Below, one piece after another: positions 34,396 to 45,635 of a DNA stretch of 64,000 nucleotides (positions within the stretch are counted from its first letter, which is position 1; the number at the start of each line of letters is the position of its first letter). The notes beneath the pieces were generated by a model, which was not told where the DNA came from, did no database searches, and saw only the letters and a program-made list of their open reading frames with translations. Source of the stretch: Lactuca virosa. Taxonomy: Eukaryota; Streptophyta; Magnoliopsida; Asterales; Asteraceae. The position numbers were made by a program, and so were the translations under genes. Where the stretch lies: NCBI GenBank assembly GCA_928212115.1, contig CAKMRJ010003334.1, positions 37,377,893-37,441,892 on the forward strand, given 5' to 3'.

Positions 34396-36659
34396 TGTCA
34401 CACCCCCAAACCGGAACGGCGGAAACGTTCGGGGCGGAGGACGTCATGCATAGTATCACAACAATTGTACAATAATAATCAAAGCTACAACAACCATTTC
34501 ATTGATAACATATTGTTTACATTGTAATTGGTTTACATAGGTTTAACTTCCAAAAGTAAACAACAAACTAAGACTTGGTGCTATGATGCTCTGTCTTCTC
34601 GCAACATGAATGCATACCTGACTTACTAACTTCTTGAGAATACAAGTAGTTTGAAAGAGTATCAACATTAAAGCCGGTGAGTGCATAAGCATTTTTGTTG
34701 TAAAATGGGTACATCCTTTTTTTCTTTGGAAAAATGGAATGTTGCCTTTGAGTCTTAAGACCAAAATATATATGTGTTTCTCATGTTTTTAAAGAACGTT
34801 TCAAAATTCGAAAGACTAGTAAACAAAATATGTTCCTGGTGTGATTTCTTGGTGTGTACATGTTAGTAAAGTTTTTAGATCGAACGGATCCACTACGTAT
34901 TTACTAAGACACTATTTTGGTAATTTTACTCTATATTATCCCTATTTTAGAATATTTATAGAAAAATCATCGTAAGTCGAAAACTAAATCCGTAAACTCT
35001 GAGAGTTTGGAAAAAGAGTCTACTATGTTCATAAATATTCTTATAATTTTTGGTGGTCTCAAACCAGTGTGAAAACGTTCATTTTCACAGACTGGTCCGA
35101 ATACGTTGCTGCAGTGACAGGCAGTTTTGTAAAAATCACTATAAACTGTAGAAAAATCGTATAAATGCGTGCGAGTAGTCCTTAGAAAGGTACAAACCTG
35201 AACTACTTGCATATTGTACAGTTTTGAAAAATATTAAGTTTAAGTTGGGTAAAACAGTTCATGAACAGGTCACAACTTTTCTGTTGTAAGCTGTCAAGTT
35301 AAGTTTTAAATATGTTTTGGTGTTTTAACTTGTATTCCCCCCCTGAAAACTAAAGAAAACTGGAAAATGTAGGGGTATGAACTCACCTTGAGTGATTTCT
35401 TGAGGAGTGGAAGGTCGAAGACGAGGAGTATTAAGTCAAGAACACTTGATGAACACGTGAAAGCTTGGATGATCCAAAAAGTGAAGTAGTAGCTCAAGAA
35501 CACCTTCACAAAGTGGTGAGAAGTAGAGAGAAAAAGAGGCTTTCTTGAGGGGCTAAGAAGTGTGTAAGTTTGGAATGATCAAGGCAAACCAAGAAATCCT
35601 CCAGGGATTTCTTTGTATAGTGAAGGTTGCTGGAGCAATTTGCAAGTTGAAATGATGTTTACCTTGGTTTGTATGATGTGGATAAGATTGGGCTAATGAG
35701 AAGATAACACATGGAGGCAAGTGTGCACACTTGACCCACTTGTGGTGTAGAATATTCTTCTTAATATAAAATAATGATTTATAATTAATAAATCCTTGAG
35801 AAATGAATAAAATATATGTTTAGGGAGTTTAAAATGATAAAAATATGAATTTGGTGAGAAATCCCCGTCAAAAACGTCAAAAACGGGCTTAGGAAGCGAA
35901 AGTAGTCGAAAACTGGGCTTAAGGAGCGAACCTGCGAGGTTCGACTCTTGGGGTGTTGAGGACCGCAGGTGGGTTCGGTTCTTAAAGCTAGGGACCGAAG
36001 GTAGGAGAAGGAACCGAAGATAGAAGAAGGAACCGAAGGTGACAAGGAACCGAAATGGACCGAGGGCTCGGTCTATTTCGGGTGTATGGAGGTTTCGGTC
36101 CGAGATGGCTAAGTTCGGTTCTGACAGTTCGGTCCTGAGGGGACTTCGGTCCTAATAGAAGGGTTCATCTCTAAGAGGTTCAGTTCTTAAGAGGTTCGGT
36201 TCCTAAGAGGGTTTCGGCCCTATTTAGCTTTTTTTCGATATAAATCCCCGATTCAAGCGGTTTTTGGCCAAGTTAAGGGTCGGGATGACCCGGATGACTA
36301 TAAAAACTTGAGAGAGATTTTGAGAGAGATTTGGGAGAGATTTAATTTTAGTCATTATTAGTGTATAATCTCGTAATGCAAGGTTCGTGAACCCCGTTAT
36401 GCTTCGTTTATGATTGTTTTAAGTCCCCAAAAGGGTCCATAGTCGTGTTTTGATGCGTTTTACTCCCTTTTTAGGGTTTTTACATTGCTAAACACATAGA
36501 TTCTCCAAGACACTTGAATTCTTGACATACAAATGCACATTTTTATACATAGCATAACTTTTAACATACAAGTACTAGTTAAGTTTGACCGGTTTGACTT
36601 GTTGACTTTGACTTTGACTTGTTGACTTTGACTTTGACTTGAAATTGATGGTTGTCACA
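34396..36659 (-). repeat. Element D 3' LTR (LTR-a)
   Basis: 2264 bp; plus strand TGTCACACCCCC...GGTTGTCACA. It matches LTR-b closely but lacks about 710 bp (LTR-b 40965-41673). It contains the 'aaccgaa' array at 35895-36225. A TATA-like CTATACAAAG on minus lies at about 35613-35622. Confidence 0.92.
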
Positions 36660-37844
36660 TTATCCCCCCCGTTAGAAGGAATTTCGTCCCGAAATTTGCA
36701 TTTTGAGTGGGACTTCAAGGGTTGGGGAATAGATGTGGGTACTTTTGCTTCGATTTGACCTCGCGTTCCCAAGTAAATTCGGGTTCTCGCTTGGCGTTCC
36801 AGCGGACCTTTATGATAGGAATGCAGCTTTGCTTTGTCATTCCGACCTCTTGATCCATGATTTCAACAGGTTCCTCTATGAAGTGGAGGTTCTCGTTGAT
36901 CTCAATTTCGACAAGTGGAATGAGAAGGGTTTCATCGGACAAGAATTTCTTCAAGTTCGACACATGAAAGGTAGGATGGACGTTGTTAAGTTCCTGCGGT
37001 AATTAAAGCTCGTATGCTACCGGACCAATCCTGGCAAGGATTTCGAACGACCCGATATACCTTGGATTTAAGTTTCCCGTGTTTCCCAAAACGTATCACT
37101 CCTTTCCAGGGCGAGACTTTCAACAGTACTCGATTCCTAACTTGGAATTTCCAAGGGCTTCCTTCTTTGATCGTATAACTCTTTTGTCGGTCTGAGAAAT
37201 TTTCAGTCGTTCTCGAGTTTCGACGATTCTTTCTGTCGTTTACCTTATGATCTCAAGGCCGGTGAGAGTGCTGTTAGGAACTTGCCTCTCAACTGGTTGC
37301 GTATCGCCCACCTCAGCCCAGTACAGAGGTGATCTGCACTTACGGCCGTAGAGGGCTTCGAATGGAGCAACCTTGATGCTAGTGTGATATCTATTTTGTA
37401 CGAGCGCTCCCTAAGTGGCCAACGAGTATTCTATGTCTTACCGAATGTTATCACTCGGGCTCTTAGCATGTCTTCCTATGTTTGAATGGTCCTTGGTCTC
37501 TGTCCATCGGTCTGTGGGTGGTAGGCTGTACACATGTCCAAATCTAATCCCAGCAATTTCGTGTAGCAACTGCCGAAACTGTGATGTGAATCTACTATCC
37601 CTATCGGAGATAATGGATATCAGTACTCCGGGTAGTCATACAATTTTCCTTAATGTAAGTCCTTGTCAGTTTCTCCATTTTGTTTGTCTCTTTTACTCGT
37701 AGGAGGCGTGCGATTTTGGCTAATCTATCAATGATTACCTTAATGGTGTCGAGTCCATCCGTACTCCTGGCGGCTGCGCCCTGAAGTCGCGGTAGGTTCT
37801 TATACCTGGTTCCTCTATCATCACTTAGTGTATTCAAGTCGTAT
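36660..37844 (-). pseudogene. pol: Element D integrase core and chromodomain fragment
   Basis: The minus strand encodes a degraded integrase start ('IKVIIDRLAK', 'KMEKLTRTYIKEN'), core fragments with many stops, and an open chromodomain stretch (36963-36715: 'EEPVEIMDQEV', 'KVRWNAK', 'EFTWERE'). The chromodomain Trp is kept, unlike element C. The 5' edge (37844) joins directly to a leader-like module instead of RT. 'TTTCGGGACGAAATTCC' and a 7-G PPT precede the LTR. Confidence 0.85.
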
Positions 37845-38649
37845 ATAGTTAGGATCGGTTAGATTGTCAGCTGGGTGATTCTGCCCCAAGTCCACAACCA
37901 AACAAGGAACAGGAGATAGGGCGGAATCACACATCCAAAATCTGTAGGATCTTAATTATATACCACCCCGATGCGTGTCCCAAGTGGTGATAGTTTAACC
38001 GTATGGCCCACCTGTCGCTACCCTCGAAGTTGACTTGCTATACGTGTGGTATTCTTGGAAGGCTTGTTGAGGAAAACTACGAAAAGTGTGGTACTCCTCA
38101 CATGAGTACTTTGAAGGTTTGAGGCAGGCGATGATTTGGGGGTTTGCGTCGGGTTCACCGCTATGAGCGACGATGGCTTTGTTAGTCGGCAGGTTAAGGC
38201 GAATATTAAATTCGTAGAGCACTTCAAAAGTGTGGCTGGAAGTTGAAAATGATGCCCTTTTTAGAATGGAATCCCTATCGGGTGTATTTATCATTACTTG
38301 GGGTATACCAGTCACGTATAATTAAGATTTGAAATACCGTCGACTGAGCGATGCTGCCCTAATTCCACAACCAGACAAGGAATAGGAAATAAGGCGGAAT
38401 CACTCACTCTAAGTCTACAAATCTTACTTATAGATGACTCTGAGGTATACGCTAAATCGTACTAGCTCACATGCGAGGGTCCTTATCTTTCATATAGACG
38501 ATTGGGTTTATTTGGGTGAGGGAATAATTTATGACTTTTTGTCTTAAATGCCGGAATTTTTAGAGTAAAATTTGATGTTAAATTATCGTTGTTAGAATGC
38601 GTACCAAAAATTCTAGTAGGGCTCCTTGTTGTTTCGCCACGTCCCGTTG
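37845..38649 (-). pseudogene. Element D: leader-like modules around a protease-RT linker fragment
   Basis: Two copies of a module with 'ttccttgtttggttgtgg' (minus; near 37885-37910 and 38365-38390) flank a short frame (38315-37995). That frame contains 'RLNLPTNKAIVAHSGEP' and 'CLKPSKYSCEEYHTF', the counterpart of element C's protease-to-RT linker. The protease active site and the whole RT are absent. The modules sit exactly at the missing pieces. Confidence 0.72.
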
Positions 38650-39252
38650 CTAGACACCTCCTACTCCCCCGTCATTCTTCTCTGTTGGACAATCTCTCTT
38701 GAAATGCCCTATTTCACCACACACATGACATATCCGACTAGTACTAGCATCGGTGGTTGAAGTGAAATGTTGGGCTGGGTTTCTACAAAAAGAGAAGGTA
38801 TGCCCAATTCTATTGCACCCAATGCAACGCAACACTCGGCAGGCTCCGGTATGATGGTAGTTGCACTTGTTGCAGTTTGGAAGCTTTCCAGCATATTGGC
38901 GCACTGGCATTGGTGCTGGGGTAGTAGATGTTGTGGTTGCAGGGGTTGCCGCAGTTTGCTGTCTCCTGGCAAATTTTTGGGATACTCCGCTCTTCTTTTC
39001 GTTCCAGAACTTTTGTTTATTGACCTTAGGTTTGTGAGTTGAAGGATTCTTATAGGTAGGTACTTGTCGATTTCCTTGGTTGTTACTACGGGTTGAATTG
39101 CCTACACCACTTCCATTTTCACTAGTGTTATTTGCATTGAGATGTGCCATAACGGCGGACACGGCGGCTGTAACCGCAGCTTGAAAGGTAGCAGAGTCTA
39201 TCTACAGGAATGGTGTTTCATTGGTTGACTGGTTATTTCCATGCGGAGGCAT
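38650..39252 (-). pseudogene. gag: Element D gag, internally deleted
   Basis: From ATG at 39252 ('MPPHGNNQ...') in one frame to 38650, with one TAG near 39204. 'FQAAVTAAVSAVMAHLNA' matches the Gag N-terminus. After 'VPTYKNPSTHKP' the capsid domain is missing and the sequence goes directly to a basic linker and three Cys clusters: CNKCNYHHTGAC, CIGCNRIGHTFSFC and CHVCGEIGHFKRDC. So nucleocapsid is kept while capsid is lost. Confidence 0.85.
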
Positions 39253-40424
39253 GATTCTGTTACAATGTATGAAATAAGTTGGTAAGTAACAATAGTTGTT
39301 TTCTAGATGTAACCCATTTATTTATATACACGCATAAATCCTCTTGTTTTGATATACGATTTCTAATGTCTCATCTCACATTCCCATGATGTACTTGTGG
39401 TAAAGAGAAGAAATAGGTATTTTATCTAGAATTTAGTTCGGCTATAATCGAGTATCGATACTGATTTTTAAGAGGGTCGATTTTTATGGTTCTGGAAGGG
39501 AGTATTTCCTTTCTTTCGATTCTTTCTCAGAATCCTCCTTGTGAACCCTTTTTCTGGTTCTGTCTCGACTCTTCCGTTGACTGTTTGCTCTGTCTAGGTG
39601 TGTTGGTTGCACGAGAATGAAAATGCCTAATGAATCTATGAGATTAGTTAAAATATTAAGATTTTTATGGTGATCCTCACTGGGTCCTCCTATAATTACG
39701 TAGTGTATATCGATTATACATAACCAAGATTAAATAGACCTTTAAATAAGTGATCCTACTCTAAGTCCACAACCAAACAAGGAACAGGAAGTAGAGCGAA
39801 GATCACATATTCTAAGTCTATAAAATCTCAATTATATATAACTCTGAGAGTATACACTCCGAAATCATAGACCAACCAGTCAGGGTCTCTTTTAGTTTTC
39901 ATATAAGCTAGTTATAGTACCTCAAATACTCCCATAGTATTCTAGTTGTATGATGGATTCTTGAGCTTCTAGATATACGAAGTTGATGAGTTTTTAGATT
40001 TGTTGCTTATTGCATGGTATCATAAAATACTCCTATAGTATTTTAAATCTTTATGTTCGGTTTTAGTATTCCTTTATGTAGTATTGGTAAGTTTTAGTTC
40101 CGTCGACACACCACTATCACTCCTAAACACATGTTGGTCGTATCTTGAATAAATATAGTTGATCAGACTATATTTATCCCATATATGATTACATAACAGT
40201 CTAAGTTTGACTGTAGTGTCCAACCTCTAAATACTTTTGTTGTGTTCCTCTTGTGATACTTGCTCTAGTATGTACATATATAAATAAGTATATGCGTGTA
40301 TGTATACTTTCGTAAAAATATTGTTATATTTTAAAAGTATAATTTAAGTCAGAGCACTTCGGCCCCATTGTATTTATAGTTGTATATCTTTTATAGGTTG
40401 ATATACTTAGTTCACTATAAACAA
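39253..40424 (-). other. Element D leader
   Basis: About 1.17 kb. It aligns with element C's leader near the PBS, and a third copy of the 'ccttgtttggttgtggac' module lies at 39760-39795. The extra ORF found upstream of gag in element C is not recognisable here. Confidence 0.7.
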
Positions 40425-40437
40425 TGCTCTGATACCA
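40425..40437 (-). other. Element D primer-binding site (tRNA-Met)
   Basis: Minus-strand TGGTATCAGAGCA, three bases from the end of LTR-b. Confidence 0.85.
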
Positions 40438-40440
40438 ATC

Positions 40441-43414
40441 TGTCACACCCCCAAACCGGAACGACGGAAACGTTCGGGGGCGGAGGACGTCATGCATAGT
40501 ATCACAACAATTGTATAATAGTAATCAAAGCAACAACAACCATTTCATTGATAACATATAGTTTACATTGTAATTGATTTACATAGGTGTAACTTCCAAA
40601 AGTAAACAGCAAACTAAGACTTGGTGCTATGATGCTTTATCTTCTCGCAACATGAATGCATACTTGACTTACTAACTTCCTGAGAATACAAGTAGTTTGA
40701 AAGAGTATCAACATTAAAGCCGGTGAGTGCATAAGCATTTTTGTTGTAAAATGGGTACGTCCTTTTGTTCTTTGGAAAAATGGAATGTTGCCTTTGAGTC
40801 TTAAGACCAAAATATATATGTGTTTCTCATGTTTTTAAAGAACGTTTCAAAATTCGAAAGACTAGTAAACAAAATATGTTCCTGGTGCGATTTCTTGGTG
40901 TGTACATGTTAGTAAAGTTTTTAGATCGAACGGATCCACTACGTATTTACTAAGACACTATTTTCGTAAGTAAATCTCCATACTTAAAATAGTATATGTA
41001 GTTTTGTATGTGCATAAAATCCCTTTTTGTGTGGTTCTTAAGTCTCTAATGTTTCCAGAAAATCCTGTATTTTCCGTAAAGTGTGCTATAGCCTTAATTG
41101 AACCAAGGCCGAAATATGTAAGTATAAATACCATACTTAGTTTACAAAAGTGTAGTTTTACTATTAAGAAAACGAGTTTGAAGATGTCCCCACTTAGGCA
41201 ATGATGACATTTAACCTGGTGGATTCTATGTTTTCAAAAAGATGGCTTGTAGCCTTTAGTGTATTAAGACTCCATTTTTGTAAGTAATTTCCCATACTTA
41301 AAATAGTATACATAGTTTTATACGTGCATAAAACTCCTTTTGTGTAAACCCAGTACTTTGTAATGTACCCCTTTTGTATAAACCCGGTACTTTGTATTCG
41401 TACCCCGTTTATATGAAAACCCGGTACTTTGTGATGTACCCCTTTTTGTATGAAAAAGTATGTGTTTTCCTTTTTGTGTAGGTGAATGTGACTAACAAAC
41501 TATACGTATTATAGTTTAACATGAATGTTTTGTAATGATGTAAAACCTTTATAATTATGATTTTTATTCTTTAGAGAAATAAAATTGCATAAAAATACAA
41601 AGTATACTTAACCCTAGCATTACGTACTTTGCTCGACATGTTACAAAGTGTGAATAACTCTTAAACTTGTTTTTGGTAATTTTACTCTCTATTATCCCTA
41701 TTTTAGAATATTTATAGAAAAATCATCGTAAGTCGAAAACTAAATCCGTAAACTCTGAGAGTTTGGAAAAAGAGTCTACTATGTTCATAAATATTCTTAT
41801 AATTTTTGGTGGTCTCAAACCAGTGTGAAAACGTTCATTTTCACAGACTGGTCCGAATACGTTGCTGCAGTGACAGGCAGTTTTGTAAAAATCACTATAA
41901 ACTGTAGAATAATCGTATAAACGCGTGCGAGTAGTCCTTAGAAAGGTACAAACCTGAGCTACTTGCATATTGTACAGTTTTGAAAAATATTAAGTTTAAG
42001 TTGGGTAAAACAGTTCGTGAACAGGTCACAACTTTTCTGTTGTAAGCTGTCAAGTTAAGTTTTAAATATGTTTTGGTGTTTTAACTTGTATCCCCCCCTG
42101 AAAACTAAAGAAAAATGGAAAATGTAGGGGTATGAACTCACCTTGAGTGATTTCTTGAGGAGTGGAAGGTCGAAGACGAGGAGTATTAAGTCAAGAACAC
42201 TTGATGAACACGTGAAAGCTTGGATGATCCAAAAAGTGAAGTAGTAGCTCAAGAACACCTTCACAAAGTGGTGGGAAGTAGAGAGAAAAAGAGGCTTTCT
42301 TGAGGGGCTAAGAAGTGTGTAAGTTTGGAATGATCAAGGCAAACCAAGAAATCCTCCAGAGATTTCTTTGTATAGTGAAGGTTGCTGGAGCAATTTGCAA
42401 GTTGAAATGATGTTTACCTTGGTTTGTATGATGTGGATAAGATTGGGCTAATGCGAAGATGACACATGGAGGCAAGTGGGCACACTTGACCCACTTGTGG
42501 TGTAGAATAATCTTCTTAATGTAAAATAATGATTTATAATTAATAAATCCTTGAGAAATGAATAAAATATAAGTTTAGGGAGTTTAAAATGATAAAAATA
42601 TGAATTTGGTGAGAAATCCCCGTCAAAAACGTCAAAAACGGGCTTAGGAAGCGAAAGTAGTCGAAAATCGGGCTTAAGGAGCGAACCTGCGAGGTTCGGC
42701 TCTTGGGGTGTTGAGGACCGAAGGTGGGTTCGGTTCTTAAAGCTAGGGACCGAAGGTAGGAGAAGGAACCGAAGATAGAAGAAGGAACCGAAGGTGACAG
42801 GGAACCGAAATGGACCGAGGGCTCGGTCTATTTCGGGTGTATGGAGGTTTTGGTCCGAGATGGCTAAGTTCGGTTCTGACAGTTCGGTCCTGAGGGGACT
42901 TCGGTCCTAATAGAAGGGTTCGACTCTAAGAGGTTCGGTTCTTAAGAGATTCGGTTCCTAAGAGGGTTTCGACCCTATTTAGCTGTTTTTCGATATAAAT
43001 CCCCGATTCAAGCGGTTTTTGGCCAAGTTAAGGGTCGGGATGACCCGGATGACTATAAAAACTTGAGAGAGATTTTGAGAGAGATTTGGGAGAGATTTAA
43101 TTTTAGTCATTATTAGTGTATAATCTCGTAATGCAAGGTTCGTGAACCCCGTTATGCTTCGTTTATGATTGCGTTAAGTCCCCAAAAGGGTCCATAGTCG
43201 TGTTTTGATGCGTTTTACTCCCTTTTTAGGGTTTTTACATTGCTAAACACATAGATTCTCCAAGACACTTGAATTCTTGACATACAAATGCACATTTTTA
43301 TACATAGCATAACTTTTAACATACAAGTACTAGTTAAGTTTGACCGGTTTGACTTGTTGACTTTGACTTTGACTTGTTGACTTTGACTTTGACTTGAAAT
43401 TGATGGTTGTCACA
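40441..43414 (-). repeat. Element D 5' LTR (LTR-b)
   Basis: 2974 bp, TGTCACACCCCC...GGTTGTCACA on plus. It keeps a segment (about 40965-41673) absent in LTR-a, which includes a tandem 'cccggtactttgt.atgtacccc' array (41343-41460). The 'aaccgaa/ttcggttc' array lies at 42660-42990. Confidence 0.92.
41343..41460. repeat. GGTAC...GTACC tandem array in LTR-b
   Basis: Three units of about 40 bp: 'acccagtactttgtaatgta', 'acccggtactttgtattcgt', 'acccggtactttgtgatgta'. GGTAC and GTACC arms within each unit can pair. Confidence 0.82.
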
Positions 43415-44598
43415 TTATCCCCCCGTTAGAAGGAATTTCGTCCCGAAATTTGCATTTTGAGTGGGACTTCAAGGGTTGGGGAATAAATGTGGGTACTTTT
43501 GCTTCGATTTGACCTCGCGTTCCCAAGTAAATTCGGGTCCTCGCTTGGCGTTCCAGCGGACCTTTATGATAGGAATGCAGCTTTGCTTTGTCATTGCGAC
43601 CTCTCGATCCATGATTTCAACAGGTTCCTCTATGAAGTGGAGGTTCTCGTAGATCTCAATTTCGACAAGTGGAATGAGAAGGGTTTCATCGGACAAGAAT
43701 TTCTTTAAGTTCGACACATGAAAGGTAGGATAGACGTTGTTAAGTTCCTGCGGTAATTAAAGCTCGTATGCTACCGGACCAATCCTGGCAAGGATTTCGA
43801 ACGGCCCGATATACCTTGGATTTAAGTTTCCCGTGTTTCCCAAAACGTATCACTCCTTTCAAGGGCGAGACTTTCAACAGTACTTGATTCCTAACTTGGA
43901 ATTTCCAAGGGCTTCCTTCTTTGATCGTATAACTCTTTTGTCGGTCTGAGAAATTTTCAGTCGTTCTCGAGTTTCGACGATTCTTTCTGTCGTTTACCTT
44001 ATGATCTCAAGGCCGGTGAGAGTGATGTTAGGAACTTGCCTCTCAACTGGTTGCGTATCGCCCACCTCAACCCAGTACAGAGGTGATCTGCACTTACGGC
44101 CATAGAGGGCTTCGAATGGAGCAACCTTGATGCTAGTGTGATAACTATTTTGTACGAGCGCTCCCTAAGTGGCGAACGAGTATTCTAAGTCTTACCGAAT
44201 ATTATCACTCGGGCTCTTAGCATGTCTTCCTATGTTTGAATGGTCCTTGGTCTCTGTCCATCGGTCTGTGGGTGGTAGGCTGTACACATGTCCAAATCTA
44301 ATCCCAGCAATTTCGTGTAGCAACTGCCGAAACTGTGATGTGAATCTACTATCCCTATCGGAGATAATGGATATCAGTACTCTGGGTAGTCGTACAATTT
44401 TCCTTAATGTAAGTCCTTGTCAGTTTCTCCATTTTGTTTGTCTCTTTTACTCGTAGGAGGCGTGCGATTTTGGCTAATCTATCAATGATTACCTTAATGG
44501 TGTCAAGTCCATCCGTAGTCCTGGCGGCTGCGCCCTGAAGTCGCGGTAGGTTCTTATACCTGGTTCCTCTATCATCACTTAGTGTATTCAAGTCGTAT
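43415..44598 (-). pseudogene. pol: Second copy of element D integrase/chromodomain fragment
   Basis: Nearly the same as 36660-37844, with a few substitutions. It lies on the other side of LTR-b, showing that D was a chain of at least two units. The shared sequence ends at the same base in both copies ('aagtcgtat'). Here it meets the truncated LTR of element E with a possible 2-bp shared AT. Confidence 0.88.
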
Positions 44599-44795
44599 TT
44601 AAGATCAATACTAATTAAATAATACAATTTCATGTTAATATATTATAACTTATAATATATTAATAGGCCGCAAACATACTCTTTTCATATTAGTATCCAT
44701 ATAAATAGTTCGGGTGAAGTGCAACCCAAATGGACCATGCCGGGTCGGGTCAAGTATATATCAAATAAGTTATGGACTTAGACACCTTATCCAAC
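44599..44795 (-). repeat. Element E 3' LTR remnant
   Basis: Only the first 197 bp of the LTR next to the PPT remain (TGTTGGATAAGG on minus). They match 51762-51959 almost exactly. Confidence 0.9.
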
Positions 44796-44808
44796 AGTCT
44801 CCCACTTG

Positions 44809-45635
44809 GATAAGTCTGATAAGTGTATTTGCCTATATAGCTTCAGGAACCAACCGGCAATCGTAGCTCTCGAAAACTCTGTTGAACTATGAAGCGCCAT
44901 TTTAGATAAGTGATCATATAATCCTCTGCTCTCATGATATCAGCCGGACAAATACATGGAACAATGTCTTACTTATTGTCCAGCAGTTTGTTTCCCGATT
45001 TCCGATTTGTTTGACAAAGAACTTAATCGAACACATCAATTTAGTTCTGACCGGGCCCGGTACATGGGTCAAAACAAAATCATCGAGGGGCCCAGATATC
45101 GCTTCTAATTCAAGAAGGAACAGATAAACTTCGACTCATATGCTTGTTCTACTACTTGTTGAATTGTACACAAAGGCACGTTTTATAACATCAAGTTACT
45201 GATGCATTTACGTGCAATCAATGCACAACCAACTCATAGGTAACAACTCATATCTCTAGGTTTGAAGACTTATATGATATTACCGTCTCACGATCACTCG
45301 AGATAAATTCCATGAAGTGATACAAGTGAGCATGGGTTTATTCCAATACTCATAACTTATGAGCACTCATGAATGTTGTAGCAACCATTGCTATGGCTAA
45401 ACACCTTTAGTCATCTACAATCCCAATTTATGACAGTCTTGATTCATATCTACTTCCGACATATGACCGACTGTGGAGAATTTGAATAAATTTATTATTC
45501 TGGAAGTCAAAACATGCAAAGCTGAAACAATAGTAAATAATTGACAATGATAGCAACACCTTGCTTATAAATAAATCACAACTTTTATTCATCATCAAAC
45601 GTCGATTACATTTTACAAGTTTCAGTAATAACTAT
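44809..45635 (-). other. Element E 3' non-coding region
   Basis: About 830 bp between the polyprotein stop and the PPT, with no coding frame. Long 3' regions next to a 'tcccacttgga' PPT are seen in some plant copia families (recollection). Confidence 0.6.

Larger units (their letters stand above)
34396..44598 (-). mobile_element. Element D: chained, decayed chromovirus
   Basis: Reading on minus: interior piece with integrase end (44598-43415), LTR (43414-40441), PBS, leader, gag, protease-linker piece, integrase piece (40440-36660), LTR (36659-34396). So there are two LTRs and two copies of the 3' interior in head-to-tail order. The interior lacks RT, RNase H and the protease active site. 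Its leader, gag and chromodomain are close to element C, so it is the same broad family. No TSD could be assigned because the right end is truncated against element E. Confidence 0.87.
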
